Shown one piece after another: positions 32,167 through 40,588 of a DNA stretch of 64,000 nucleotides. The stretch is from Rubrobacter indicoceani (GTDB taxonomy: Bacteria; Actinomycetota; Rubrobacteria; Rubrobacterales; Rubrobacteraceae). The position numbers were made by a program, and so were the translations under genes. Numbering within the stretch: the stretch's first letter is position 1; each line of letters begins with the position of its first letter. The stretch is taken from assembly GCF_003568865.1 (NCBI RefSeq), contig NZ_CP031115.1, positions 1,674,001-1,738,000 of the forward strand, in the 5' to 3' direction. The notes under the pieces are model-generated. The model made no database searches. It had not been told where the DNA came from and saw only the letters and a program-made list of their open reading frames with translations.

Positions 32167-33618
32167 CTACCTGCCGTACTTGATCGCGACGGTCTTGACC
32201 TGGCTGTACTCGTATAGAGCTTCGTAGCCCTTCTCGCGGCCGTGGCCGCTTTTCTTGAAGCCGCCGAAGGGCAACTCGACCCCGCCGCCGGCGCCGTAGG
32301 TGTTGACGAAGACCTGCCCCGCCCTGATCTCCTGCGCGAGGTGGTGCGCCCGGGAGATGTTCTGCGTCCACACCGCCGCGACCAGACCGTAGTCCGTGGC
32401 GTTGGCCATCTCCGCCGCTTCCCCGGGGTCGTCGAAGGGAGAGGCGACCAGCACCGGGCCGAACACCTCTTCCTGAGCCAGCCTGTCCGTGTGGGAGACC
32501 CCGCCGAAAAGGGTGGGTTCAAAGAAGAACCCGCCGCGCAACCTGCCCTCCCGCGCGCGGGCGCCGCCCGCCAGAAGCTCGGCCTCGCCCTTCCCCTGCT
32601 GGACGTAGCCGTCCACCCGCGCGAGCTGCTCCTCGGAGATGATCGGCCCGAGGTCCGGGTCCTCGATGCCCGGCCCGATCTCGATGCCCCTGAACCGCTC
32701 GGCCACCTTCTCGAGCACCTCGTCGTGGACCTTGCGCTCGACCAGAAGCCTTGAGCCGGCGGCGCACGTCTGGCCCGCGGCCTGGATGATGGAGTTGACG
32801 ACGACCGGGATGGCGTCCTCGAGGTCGGCGTCGGCGAAGACGACGTTTGGCGACTTGCCGCCGAGCTCCAGGGTTACGGGGATAACGTTCTCGGCGGCGG
32901 CCCGGCTCACGATCTGGCCGACCTCAAGAGATCCGGTAAAGGCGAGATGGTCTATCCCCCTGTGAGCGGAGAGCGGGGCCCCGGCCTCCTCCCCGAAGCC
33001 CGGCACGACGTTCAGGACCCCCGGCGGCAGACCTGCCTCGAGGGCCAGCTCCGCGACCTTGATCGGCGTGAGCGGGGCCTCCTCGGCGGGCTTCATTACG
33101 CAGCAGTTCCCGGTCGCAAGCGCCGGCACCACCGAGCGGCAGCCGATCTGGATCGGGTAGTTCCACGGGATGATCTGGGCCGCCACCCCGAAGGGCTCAC
33201 GCATCGTGTACGCAAAAACGCCCTGCTGGGTCGGGATCGTATCCCCGTAGAACGACTCGATGGTGTTGGCGTAGAACTCGAAGTACCGCGCCGCCACGGA
33301 TACGTCGGCGCGCGTCTGCGTCAGGGGCTTGCCGGTATCCGTGCTCTCGAGCCTTGCGAGTTCCTCGTGATCCCGGCGCAGAAGCCCGGCTATCCTGTGC
33401 AGAACCCTGGCACGCTCAGCCGGCGTCGTCCGGTGCCACACCCTTTCGTGGGCTTCGCGCGCCGCCTCCACCGCCTGGTTTATCTCGGTCTCTCCGCAGC
33501 GGGCGACCTCGGCGAAGGGTTGCCCGGTGGAGGGGTCCAGGTTCTCGAACGTCCCTTTGCCGTTCACCCTTTCCCCGCCTATGATGGCGGGGTAGCTCTC
33601 AGCCTGCATCTTGTTCAT
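32167..33618 (-). CDS. Aldehyde dehydrogenase (betaine/semialdehyde type)
   Basis: 483-residue full-length aldehyde dehydrogenase. IIPWNYPIQI, TGSLEVGQIV, LELGGKSPN with the Glu, and AGQTCAAGSRLLV with the catalytic Cys are present, as is LPFGGFKKSGHGRE. It differs from the two catabolic aldehyde dehydrogenases in Region 1 and resembles betaine-aldehyde or gamma-aminobutyraldehyde type enzymes. The ATG at 33618 has a purine-rich AGGAGAGAGGG immediately before it. It ends the operon with GST, CoA-transferase and fumarase-type genes. Confidence 0.9.
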   Translation of the reverse strand: MNKMQAESYPAIIGGERVNGKGTFENLDPSTGQPFAEVARCGETEINQAVEAAREAHERVWHRTTPAERARVLHRIAGLLRRDHEELARLESTDTGKPLTQTRADVSVAARYFEFYANTIESFYGDTIPTQQGVFAYTMREPFGVAAQIIPWNYPIQIGCRSVVPALATGNCCVMKPAEEAPLTPIKVAELALEAGLPPGVLNVVPGFGEEAGAPLSAHRGIDHLAFTGSLEVGQIVSRAAAENVIPVTLELGGKSPNVVFADADLEDAIPVVVNSIIQAAGQTCAAGSRLLVERKVHDEVLEKVAERFRGIEIGPGIEDPDLGPIISEEQLARVDGYVQQGKGEAELLAGGARAREGRLRGGFFFEPTLFGGVSHTDRLAQEEVFGPVLVASPFDDPGEAAEMANATDYGLVAAVWTQNISRAHHLAQEIRAGQVFVNTYGAGGGVELPFGGFKKSGHGREKGYEALYEYSQVKTVAIKYGR

Positions 33619-33671
33619 CCCTCTCTCCTGTTGTCGGTTGTGGCTGGCTTTTCCGGCGGTCTGCTGGTCGG

Positions 33672-34283
33672 TTAGCCCTGACCGGGTGGCAGCACGTACC
33701 CGGGGAGGTCCTCGATGCGCTCCAGCCAGGCGCGTACGTTCGGGTAGTCCCCGAGCCTGTAGCCCCCCTCGTCGCACACGCGCGGGTACGCGTAGAGCGC
33801 GACGTCGGCGACGGTCGGACGCCCACCGACAAAGAACTCGTGCCCCTCGAGATGACGCTCCATCACCCCCAGAGCCCGGTAGCCCTGCTTGAAGATCTCC
33901 GCGAGCTGTACCTCCCTGACCTCGGTCATCTCCACCTCCCACATGCGCCACAGGCGGGGCCGGGCGAGGTTCGGCAGAAGGCTGTACTGCTCGAAGAACA
34001 TCCAGCGAAAGATCTGCGCCCGCTGCACGTGGTCGTTGGGCAGGTACGGCGTCTCTCCGGCAAGGAGGAGCATGATCGCGCCGGATTCAGGGAGCATCGT
34101 GCCGTCGTCGAGCTCCAGCACCGGGACCTTGCCGTCCGGGTTGACCCTTCTCAGGAACTCAGGAGAGTGTGTTTCTCCGCCTTTGGTGTTGTAGTCGATC
34201 ACCTCTACGCTTTTGTCCATAAGCCCCAGAAGCAGCCGTACCTTGTAGCCGTTTCCGGATTTCGGGGCGGAGTGCAGACGCAT
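33672..34283 (-). CDS. Glutathione S-transferase-like protein
   Basis: 203-residue GST fold: a thioredoxin-like N-terminus (MRLHSAPKSGNGYKVRLLL, VNPDGKVPVLELDDGTMLPESGAI with the cis-Pro and SNAIL/ESGAI motif) and an all-helical C-terminus with FFVGGRPTVADVALYAY. The ATG at 34283 is preferred over 34298. Actinobacteria generally lack glutathione, so it may use another thiol or act as a maleylpyruvate-type isomerase. The neighbours handle small diacids, which fits an isomerase reading, but it is not proved. Confidence 0.82.
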   Translation of the reverse strand: MRLHSAPKSGNGYKVRLLLGLMDKSVEVIDYNTKGGETHSPEFLRRVNPDGKVPVLELDDGTMLPESGAIMLLLAGETPYLPNDHVQRAQIFRWMFFEQYSLLPNLARPRLWRMWEVEMTEVREVQLAEIFKQGYRALGVMERHLEGHEFFVGGRPTVADVALYAYPRVCDEGGYRLGDYPNVRAWLERIEDLPGYVLPPGQG

Positions 34284-34356
34284 CGAACCTAACCTCATTT
34301 CTTTGTAGAAGGAACGTTTCTGTGGAAGGGACGTTTCTTCGCGTCGGTCCGACCCC

Positions 34357-35550
34357 TCACGCCGGACTGCCGTTCTGCGGCTGCAGGAGGGCAGATATCT
34401 CCCCTTCGCCGTAGCCGAGCTCCGAGAGGATCGAACCATTATGCTCCCCGACCTCCGGCATGGGCCCCATAGCGGGCTCCGTCCCGTCGAGCGTCGCGGG
34501 CGGCAGAAGCGTCCGCAGGGGTCCCGCCGGCGAGCCGAACTCGCGCCAGCGTCCCCGGGCTTCAAGCTGCGGGTGGTCGAGGAAGTCCTTTACATTCCGC
34601 ATCCTGGCGTTCGCGATGCCGGCCTCCTCGAGCCTCTCTATAGCCTCTTCCGAGAGCAGCCCGGTGAAGACGCTCTCTATCTCGGCGTGCAGCGCATCTC
34701 GGTTCTCGACCCGTTTCGAGTTGGTGTCGAATCTCCTGTCCCCGGCCAGGCCCTCGCGCTCCAGCACCTCGTCGCAGAACTTCTTCCACTCCCGCTCGTT
34801 CTGTATCCCGAGAAAAACCACCCCATCGGCACACGGGAAGGGACCGTAAGGGGCGATGGCCGCGTGGCTCGCCCCGCTTCTCTTCGGCTCGGACCCGCCG
34901 TAGCCGGCGAAGTAGGCCGGAAAGCCCATCCATTCGCCAAGAGCCTCCAGCATCGAGACCTCGACCGTCGCCCCTCCCCCGGCCCTCTCGCGACGCAGAA
35001 GCGCCGAGAGAACGCCTGAGTAGGCATACATCCCGGCGGCTATATCCGCCACCGAGATGCCGACCTTCGAGGGCGTTTCGGGCGTACCGGTGATAGAGAC
35101 AAGCCCGGCCTCGCACTGCACGAGCAGGTCGTAGGCCTTTTTCTTTGTGTAGGGGCCGCCCTCACCGTAACCCGAGATGGAGCAGTGGATCAGGCGGGGG
35201 TGCTCCCGGCGCAGCTCCTCCGCCCCGAAGCCGAGCCTGCGCGCGGCCCCGGGGGCGAGGTTCTGCACGAAAACATCGGCCTTCGCCACGAGCTTGCGCA
35301 GCACCTCTCCGGCCTCGTCCCGCTTGAGGTCGAGGGCGAGCGACTCCTTTGAGCGGTTAAGCCAGACAAAGTGGCTGGCCAGGCCGTTTACCGTCTCGTC
35401 GTAGCCTCGGGCGAAGTCTCCGGCGCCGGGCCGTTCGACCTTTATGACCCGCGCCCCCAGGTCGGCGAGCTGGCGGGTGGCGAAGGGGGCTGCAACGGCC
35501 TGCTCCAGCGATACAACGGTTATTCCCTCCAGAGGGCCTTCGCCGGTCAC
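34357..35550 (-). CDS. Family III CoA-transferase (CaiB/Frc type)
   Basis: 397-residue class III CoA-transferase. It begins GPLEGITVVSLEQAVAAPF, and LNRSKESLALDLKRDEAGEV is the signature helix. The catalytic Asp usually lies in the SGYG..GPY.KKKAYDLLVQ segment, where YD is present. The GTG at 35550 follows GGGGGAGGG and overlaps the dehydratase beta subunit by four bases; the long upstream reading frame covers other genes. Its coupling to a class I fumarase-like pair suggests transfer of CoA to a C4-C5 acid such as citramalate or mesaconate. Confidence 0.88.
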   Translation of the reverse strand: MTGEGPLEGITVVSLEQAVAAPFATRQLADLGARVIKVERPGAGDFARGYDETVNGLASHFVWLNRSKESLALDLKRDEAGEVLRKLVAKADVFVQNLAPGAARRLGFGAEELRREHPRLIHCSISGYGEGGPYTKKKAYDLLVQCEAGLVSITGTPETPSKVGISVADIAAGMYAYSGVLSALLRRERAGGGATVEVSMLEALGEWMGFPAYFAGYGGSEPKRSGASHAAIAPYGPFPCADGVVFLGIQNEREWKKFCDEVLEREGLAGDRRFDTNSKRVENRDALHAEIESVFTGLLSEEAIERLEEAGIANARMRNVKDFLDHPQLEARGRWREFGSPAGPLRTLLPPATLDGTEPAMGPMPEVGEHNGSILSELGYGEGEISALLQPQNGSPA

Positions 35551-36125
35551 GATCCCTCCCCCACAGGTGCGTCCCTGCGCCAGCGTTCGCGGCCCTCCAG
35601 GTAAAGGTCGCCGCCGTGGAGGTCGTTGACGACTATAACGGGGAAGTCCTCGACCAAGAGCTTTCTGATCGCCTCGGCTCCGAGGTCCCTGTAAGCGACG
35701 ACCTCGGCCTCCTTCACCCTGTCCGCGAGCAGCGCGGCCGTCCCCTCCACGGCCCCGAAGTAGACGCAGCCGTGCTCGGCCATGGCGTTGCGCACGGGCT
35801 GCGAGCGCAGCCCCTTGCCCACCATGCCCTTGAGGCCGCGTTCGATCAGAAGCGGAGAGTACGGGTCCATCCGGGAGGCGGTGGTAGGGCCGGCCGGACC
35901 GAGCGGGTGGCCGGGCCGGGCCGGGGCGGGACCGGTGAAGTAGACGATCTGACCCTCCGGATCGAACGGGAGATCGTCTCCGTTTTCTATCGCTTCTTTT
36001 ATCCGGGCGTGGGCGGCGTCGCGGGCGGTGTACAGGATGCCGGAGAGCAGCACGACGTCGCCGGTCTTGAGCCTCTCGTTTCCTTTCCTTGTCAGCGGGG
36101 CTTCGAGGCGTATCTCGTCGACCAT
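35547..36125 (-). CDS. Class I fumarase/tartrate dehydratase beta subunit
   Basis: 192-residue swivelling-domain subunit. LKTGDVVLLSGILYTARDAAHARI, IVYFTGPAPARPGHPLGPAGPTTASRM and GMVGKG are hallmark segments that close over the Fe-S site and bind the dicarboxylate. It pairs with the alpha subunit three bases upstream. Two-subunit enzymes of this kind include fumarase, L(+)-tartrate dehydratase and mesaconase, and they cannot be told apart by eye. Confidence 0.9.
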   Translation of the reverse strand: MVDEIRLEAPLTRKGNERLKTGDVVLLSGILYTARDAAHARIKEAIENGDDLPFDPEGQIVYFTGPAPARPGHPLGPAGPTTASRMDPYSPLLIERGLKGMVGKGLRSQPVRNAMAEHGCVYFGAVEGTAALLADRVKEAEVVAYRDLGAEAIRKLLVEDFPVIVVNDLHGGDLYLEGRERWRRDAPVGEGS

Positions 36126-36128
36126 GCC

Positions 36129-36971
36129 CTAGAGCTCCGTCGAGGCCGTGCGGTGGGAGTGGCAGTCGAGGTTGACGGCGACCGGGAAGGCCGCAATGTG
36201 CGTCGGGAAGCTTTCGATGTGGACGCACAGAGCGGTCTGGGTGCCCCCGTACCCGGCCGGACCTATGCCGGTCGCGTTGATCTCGTCAAGGAGATCCCGC
36301 TCGATCCCCGCGAGCTCGGGGTCCGGGTTCGGCTCCCCCGAGGGGCGCGTCAGGGCTTTTTTGGCGAGCATCGCCGCCTTCTCGAACGGCCCGCCGATCC
36401 CGACCCCGACCGTTACCGGGGGGCTCGCGTTCGGCCCGGCTTTCTCGATCGTCTCCACGATAAACTTCTTCATCCCCTCGACGCCCTCGGCAGGGGTGAG
36501 CATCTTGAGCGCGCTCATGTTGTCGCAGCCGGCGCCCTTTACGAGCATGGTGAGCTTGAAGCCCTCACCGAAGACGGGCTCGTAGTAGACGATCGCCGGG
36601 GTGTTGTCGCCGGTGTTGACGCGGTCCACGGGGCTCCGGATGATGGACTTCCTCAGGTAGCCCTCGCTGTAACCGCGCCTCACGCCCCGGTCTATGAGCT
36701 CGCCGATCTCACCACCCTCGATGCGCACGTCGGAGCCCACCTCGACAAAGAAGACGGCGTACCCGGTGTCCTGACAGAATGCGATGCAGCGGTCCTTTGC
36801 GACCTCGGCGTTTTCAAGGATGCGGCTCAGAACCTCGCGGCCGTGCGGCGATTCTTCTCTCTCCAGGGCCCGGCGCATCAGGGCGAGGTGGCTCTCAGGC
36901 AACTCCGTGTTCGCCTCGATGCACAGGTCTCGGACGGCCTCGACTATCTTCCCGGCTGGGATCTCCCGCAC
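36129..36971 (-). CDS. Class I fumarase/tartrate dehydratase alpha subunit
   Basis: 280-residue iron-sulfur subunit of a stereospecific hydro-lyase. Cysteines in AFCQDTG, KGAGCDNMSALKML and the C-terminal NLDCHSHRTA (the last possibly not a ligand) agree with a [4Fe-4S] cluster. PPVTVGVGIGGPFEKAA and TGIGPAGYGGTQTAL are family motifs. A GTG start at 36971 with GGAGG upstream. First gene of the five-gene operon. Confidence 0.9.
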   Translation of the reverse strand: MREIPAGKIVEAVRDLCIEANTELPESHLALMRRALEREESPHGREVLSRILENAEVAKDRCIAFCQDTGYAVFFVEVGSDVRIEGGEIGELIDRGVRRGYSEGYLRKSIIRSPVDRVNTGDNTPAIVYYEPVFGEGFKLTMLVKGAGCDNMSALKMLTPAEGVEGMKKFIVETIEKAGPNASPPVTVGVGIGGPFEKAAMLAKKALTRPSGEPNPDPELAGIERDLLDEINATGIGPAGYGGTQTALCVHIESFPTHIAAFPVAVNLDCHSHRTASTEL

Positions 36972-37460
36972 GCTTCCTCCTTGCCCGCCCGGAGCCCCGG
37001 GCAGCCTAGCTCGACTCCTTCTACAACGGCTCGCCGCTCTTTACCGTGCACCATGCGCAGCGTCGTCGCTTCTTCGGAGGCTGGGACGGCGCCGCCAGAG
37101 CGACATCCAAAGGTATAGCGAGCCTCCCGAGCGTTCCCCAACGCCCTTCACGCCGGTTTTTCGTATAAAAGCTTCACCATAGCGGATCTTGGCGTGTCAG
37201 AGAGCCTTCTGTCAAGAGATACCCGTCTTTGGGAGCCCGGTCTCCGGTAAGGTACTGCGCATGTTGTCGTAAGATTTTATCCGCTCACTCCCGGCGTGGG
37301 CGCGCGGCGCCCGTAGAAACCTCCCGGAGCCTCCCCTGCGTTCGGGGCTCCGAAGCCCTGCAGAAGCAAAGCATAGTTCCACCCTGCCATCGCGAAAGCG
37401 TGCTGTAGAAAACAACCTTACCGTTGCACGGTTTATCTGCAAGTCAAAGTAAAAAAAGAG
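36972..37460. other. 489-bp intergenic region before fumarase-type operon
   Basis: Lies between the dehydratase alpha gene and tRNA-Thr. Small reading frames here have no ribosome-binding sites or family motifs. AT-richer patches (TATAAA at 37164-37169 and GATTTTATCC near 37273) could be promoter parts, but I found no convincing -35/-10 pair. Confidence 0.5.
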
Positions 37461-37533
37461 AGCCGACGAGCGGACTCGAACCGCTGACCTGCTCATTACG
37501 AGTGAGCTGCTCTACCTGCTGAGCTACGTCGGC
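37461..37533 (-). tRNA. tRNA-Thr (anticodon CGT)
   Basis: On the minus strand the acceptor GCCGACG pairs with CGTCGGC, the D arm is GCTC/GAGC, the anticodon stem GCTCA/TGAGC encloses CTCGTAA (anticodon CGT at 37498-37500), and the T arm is AGCGG-TTCGAGT-CCGCT. The CCA end is not encoded. A run of seven T follows, suitable as a terminator. It reads ACG codons. Confidence 0.95.
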
Positions 37534-37604
37534 ACGGGGCGGGGCTGTTTGCCCACCTTGTTTCGGTGCGAGAGTATATCGCAAGGAGTGGTAACCTTCA
37601 CGCC

Positions 37605-38081
37605 ATGATGGAATTTCACGGGGTGCTGTTCGTGTGTCGGGCGAATATCTGTCGGAGTCCTATGGCGGAGTCCATGTTTGGGGTGCTTGCCCGTGAGCGG
37701 GGTCTTTCATTGAGGGTTGGAAGCGCGGGGGTCGAGGCCCGGCCCGGCTTCGATATGGCCCCCAGAACAAGGACGGTGCTCGAGGAACTGGGGTTTCCGG
37801 CCGGAGAGCATCGCTCACGGGCGGTCTCAGGCGGGTTGCTCAAGGACTACGACCTTGTGCTGACGATGACCCGCAGGCACTCGGAGGCCTTGCTGGGGCT
37901 GGAGCCGGGCGCCGAGGTGATGACCCTGCCGGAGTTCGCCGGGGATGCGGCCGAGCCGGACATCTCGGACCCGTACCGGCTGACGGTCCACGCCTACCGG
38001 GCGACGGCTCGCAGGGTACTCGGATACGTCGAGGCCGCGCTGGATACAATGCAGCAGGGCGTGGATCGGGGAAAGCTCTAG
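37605..38081 (+). CDS. Low-molecular-weight protein tyrosine phosphatase
   Basis: 158-residue LMW-PTP (Wzb/Ptp type). The P-loop is FVCRANICRSPMAE (C-x5-R-S) and the general-acid loop is DISDPY. Such enzymes dephosphorylate BY-kinases of polysaccharide export systems; a BY-kinase is encoded at 52014-52745, so this is the likely opposing enzyme. The ATG at 37605 is chosen because the fold starts there; an in-frame GTG at 37566 is possible. Convergent with the sugar transferase by four bases. Confidence 0.9.
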   Translation: MMEFHGVLFVCRANICRSPMAESMFGVLARERGLSLRVGSAGVEARPGFDMAPRTRTVLEELGFPAGEHRSRAVSGGLLKDYDLVLTMTRRHSEALLGLEPGAEVMTLPEFAGDAAEPDISDPYRLTVHAYRATARRVLGYVEAALDTMQQGVDRGKL

Positions 38082-39601
38082 TAGGCCCCGCGTCCCTTCA
38101 GGACGATGGAGACCGTGCGGATCAGGATCACCACGTCAAGCCAGACCGACCAGTTCCTGACGTAGTAGGTGTCCATGTCCACCCGCTCGTCGTAGTCCGT
38201 GTCGCTGCGGCCCGAAACCTGCCAGAAGCCGCTCATGCCGGGACGGATCCTGCGGTAAAGTTCGTAGCCCTCCTTGTAGCGGGGGATCTCGTCGTCCACT
38301 ATCGGGCGCGGGCCTATAAGGCTCATCTCCCCCGTCAGGACGTTCCAGAGCTGCGGCAGCTCGTCGAGGCTCGTCTTTCTCAGGATGCGCCCGACGCGGG
38401 TAACCCTCGGGTCGTCCCTGAGCTTGTGGTTGCGCTCCCACTCGGCGCGGAGTTCCGGGTCTCTGGCGAGGTACTCCTCCAGCACGGCGTCGGCGTCGGC
38501 GCGCATCGTACGGAACTTCAGGCAGAGGAAATGCTCGTTGCGCGAGCCGAGCCGCCGGTGTCCGTAGAGGACCTTCCCCTCTGATTCCAGCTTTATAAGG
38601 ATCGCGATGACCAGCAGGACCGGGCTGATAGCCAGCCCGCCGAAGCCCGCCCCGAAAAGGTCCAGCGCCCGCTTGAGCCGTCTGGACCAGGGGTCGAGAA
38701 GGTTGTGCTTCACCTCGACCGCGAACGTCCCGGCGAGGTCGCGGGCCTTTACGGCGGAGTTCGTCACCCCCCCGAGGTTCGGGACGATCAGGACGTAGCG
38801 CAGGCTCTCGGATGCCTGACGGACCATCTTCTCCAGCTGCTCCCGGCGGGTGTAGGGGGTCGCGAAGATAGCCGTATCCACCCCGTTTCTGCGCGAGAAG
38901 GAGATCACGTTCTCGACCGTGCGCGAGTAGGCCGTCTCCTCGAAGTCCGAACCCGCCGGGACCAGGTCCGAATCAAAGAGCGCGACCGGGTTGAAGCCCA
39001 GGCCCCACTCCTTGCGAAGCATCTCCACGAACTCGATGCCCGTGTCCTGGTAGCTGACGACGATCACCCGCCGCCCCCAGAGACCCGCCGAATAAAGCAG
39101 GAGCATCGTTACCTTGCGGCTCACCGGGGGGAGCAGAAGGATCCCGAAGAAGGCCAGAATCAGCGTCGTACGCGGGCCTTCGTTCTCCATCCCGAGGCCG
39201 AGAAAAACCACTGCCAGCACCGCAACCGCCGCAAGGACCGAGTAAAAGTGCCGCCTGAGCCTCTCGACGGAATCGTAGCCGTAGCCCGGATAGAGCCTGA
39301 GAATGCCGCGCAGGAAAACCCATACAACGACGCTCGGCACAACGTTCTGGACAAAGAACGACCTCAGGTCGGCCCTTATTCCGAAAAACTCCCAGACAAG
39401 AAAGTACGCCGCTATAAGGACAAAGACCGCCACCAGCACGTCCGACAGGACAAGCGCGGCCACCGGCCCGTGCTTTTTGAAAGTTCGCCTCAGAAATCCG
39501 GCTTCACCGCGCTTCCCGGATAAAGTCTTCGGCTCGCTCCGTCCGAGGAACGTGCTGTTAGATCTCTGCAAAGTCCCCGCCCTCAGCTTGAAGGTGGACA
39601 A
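38078..39601 (-). CDS. Initiating polyprenyl-phosphate sugar-phosphate transferase
   Basis: 507-residue WbaP/CpsE-type protein. There are about five membrane helices: four in residues 45-170, then a Rossmann-like domain, then a re-entrant helix at about 305-330 leading into the catalytic domain. That domain contains LKFRTMRADAD, RVTRVGRILRKTSLDELPQLWNVLTGEMSLIGPRP, and SGFWQVSGRS. It starts repeat-unit synthesis by moving a sugar-1-phosphate to undecaprenyl phosphate. TTG start. First committed step of the exopolysaccharide made by the following genes. Confidence 0.93.
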   Translation of the reverse strand: MSTFKLRAGTLQRSNSTFLGRSEPKTLSGKRGEAGFLRRTFKKHGPVAALVLSDVLVAVFVLIAAYFLVWEFFGIRADLRSFFVQNVVPSVVVWVFLRGILRLYPGYGYDSVERLRRHFYSVLAAVAVLAVVFLGLGMENEGPRTTLILAFFGILLLPPVSRKVTMLLLYSAGLWGRRVIVVSYQDTGIEFVEMLRKEWGLGFNPVALFDSDLVPAGSDFEETAYSRTVENVISFSRRNGVDTAIFATPYTRREQLEKMVRQASESLRYVLIVPNLGGVTNSAVKARDLAGTFAVEVKHNLLDPWSRRLKRALDLFGAGFGGLAISPVLLVIAILIKLESEGKVLYGHRRLGSRNEHFLCLKFRTMRADADAVLEEYLARDPELRAEWERNHKLRDDPRVTRVGRILRKTSLDELPQLWNVLTGEMSLIGPRPIVDDEIPRYKEGYELYRRIRPGMSGFWQVSGRSDTDYDERVDMDTYYVRNWSVWLDVVILIRTVSIVLKGRGAY

Positions 39602-39853
39602 TCTCCGTCCCCCGGTTTCTCCCGTGCCGTTCTGTCTCGTTCATCGGCTTTTCGACTGAACGATGCGGCGGCTTTAATCTCCGAGGTTCATTGCGTGGGC
39701 CATTTTCAGGCATTGTAGACTACTTTTCTCCGTCTCTGTCCCGGGCCGTTCCGGCGATCTGGGTTACTCACATCCAGCTACGTCCAGCTTGCAGATACGT
39801 TTTCGGGGGTCGAGCGGATGCATCGGCGCGGGCAAAAGTCGAAAAAACACGGG

Positions 39854-40528
39854 TCAGGGGATAAGCTGAGAGGAGATCCACTCCGCAGCCCGACCCTCCG
39901 AGTGTTTGGCCGAAGCGTATCTCGTCAGGCCCTTCCGGGCGTAGCGGGTCGTTGCTATCTCCCTGAAACCGCACTTGGCAACGGCCTTGCGGGAGGCCGC
40001 GTTGTCGTCGCGGATCTTCGTGATGATGGACCGCAGGCCCCGTTCGCGCATGATCAGGCCGAGCTCCGACCACGTGGCCGGGCCGATGCCGCGTCCGCGC
40101 ACGCGGGGCGAGGCGATGGAGTCTTCGAGGCAGACTATTCCATCCGGCAGCCTCATCCAGCCGCCCGGCGCGGCCAGAACCGGCGTGGAATCGGGGAAGA
40201 TCCAGCACGCAAGCGAAAGCTCTTCCCCGATAAGGGTGATCCAGAGCTCGTTTCCGTTGCGAATCCGCTCCCTTGCTCCCTCGGGGCTGACGGTGTCGAG
40301 GTCGGCGAGCAGCCCGGTCTGAGCCTCGGTCGCCCGAACGAGCTTTGCACCCTCGGGCATCTCCCTTGTAGGGAAGTCCTGATCCACCTCTAACTCGTAC
40401 CAGACGTGCGTCTCGTCGAGCGAGACCTCATCCCGGACCCGCTGAAGGGCCAGGTTCGCCACGCTGCCCGGTCCCTCGGCCTCTACCTTGCTCCGCAACT
40501 TCCCGAGAATACCGCTCGCACCTTTCAT
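39854..40528 (-). CDS. GNAT-like acetyltransferase
   Basis: 224-residue protein with a C-terminal GNAT fold: SPRVRGRGIGPATWSELGLI corresponds to the acetyl-CoA pyrophosphate loop (RGxGxG), and NAASRKAVAKCGF to the family motif B end. The N-terminal 70 residues are a separate helical part. The ATG at 40528 is preferred over a longer frame. Divergent from the next acyltransferase with 60 bp between. May acetylate a sugar amine of the exopolysaccharide; target unknown. Confidence 0.75.
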   Translation of the reverse strand: MKGASGILGKLRSKVEAEGPGSVANLALQRVRDEVSLDETHVWYELEVDQDFPTREMPEGAKLVRATEAQTGLLADLDTVSPEGARERIRNGNELWITLIGEELSLACWIFPDSTPVLAAPGGWMRLPDGIVCLEDSIASPRVRGRGIGPATWSELGLIMRERGLRSIITKIRDDNAASRKAVAKCGFREIATTRYARKGLTRYASAKHSEGRAAEWISSQLIP

Positions 40529-40588
40529 GCCTGCATTCTCCGGTCGCCCAACCTTTGCGTCAAGCCCGGCGTTGATCAGAACAACCCG

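Noticed and set aside
36944-37496. Small reading frames between the dehydratase operon and tRNA-Thr
   Set aside because: No ribosome-binding sites, no recognisable protein pattern, and overlap with the dehydratase start or the tRNA.
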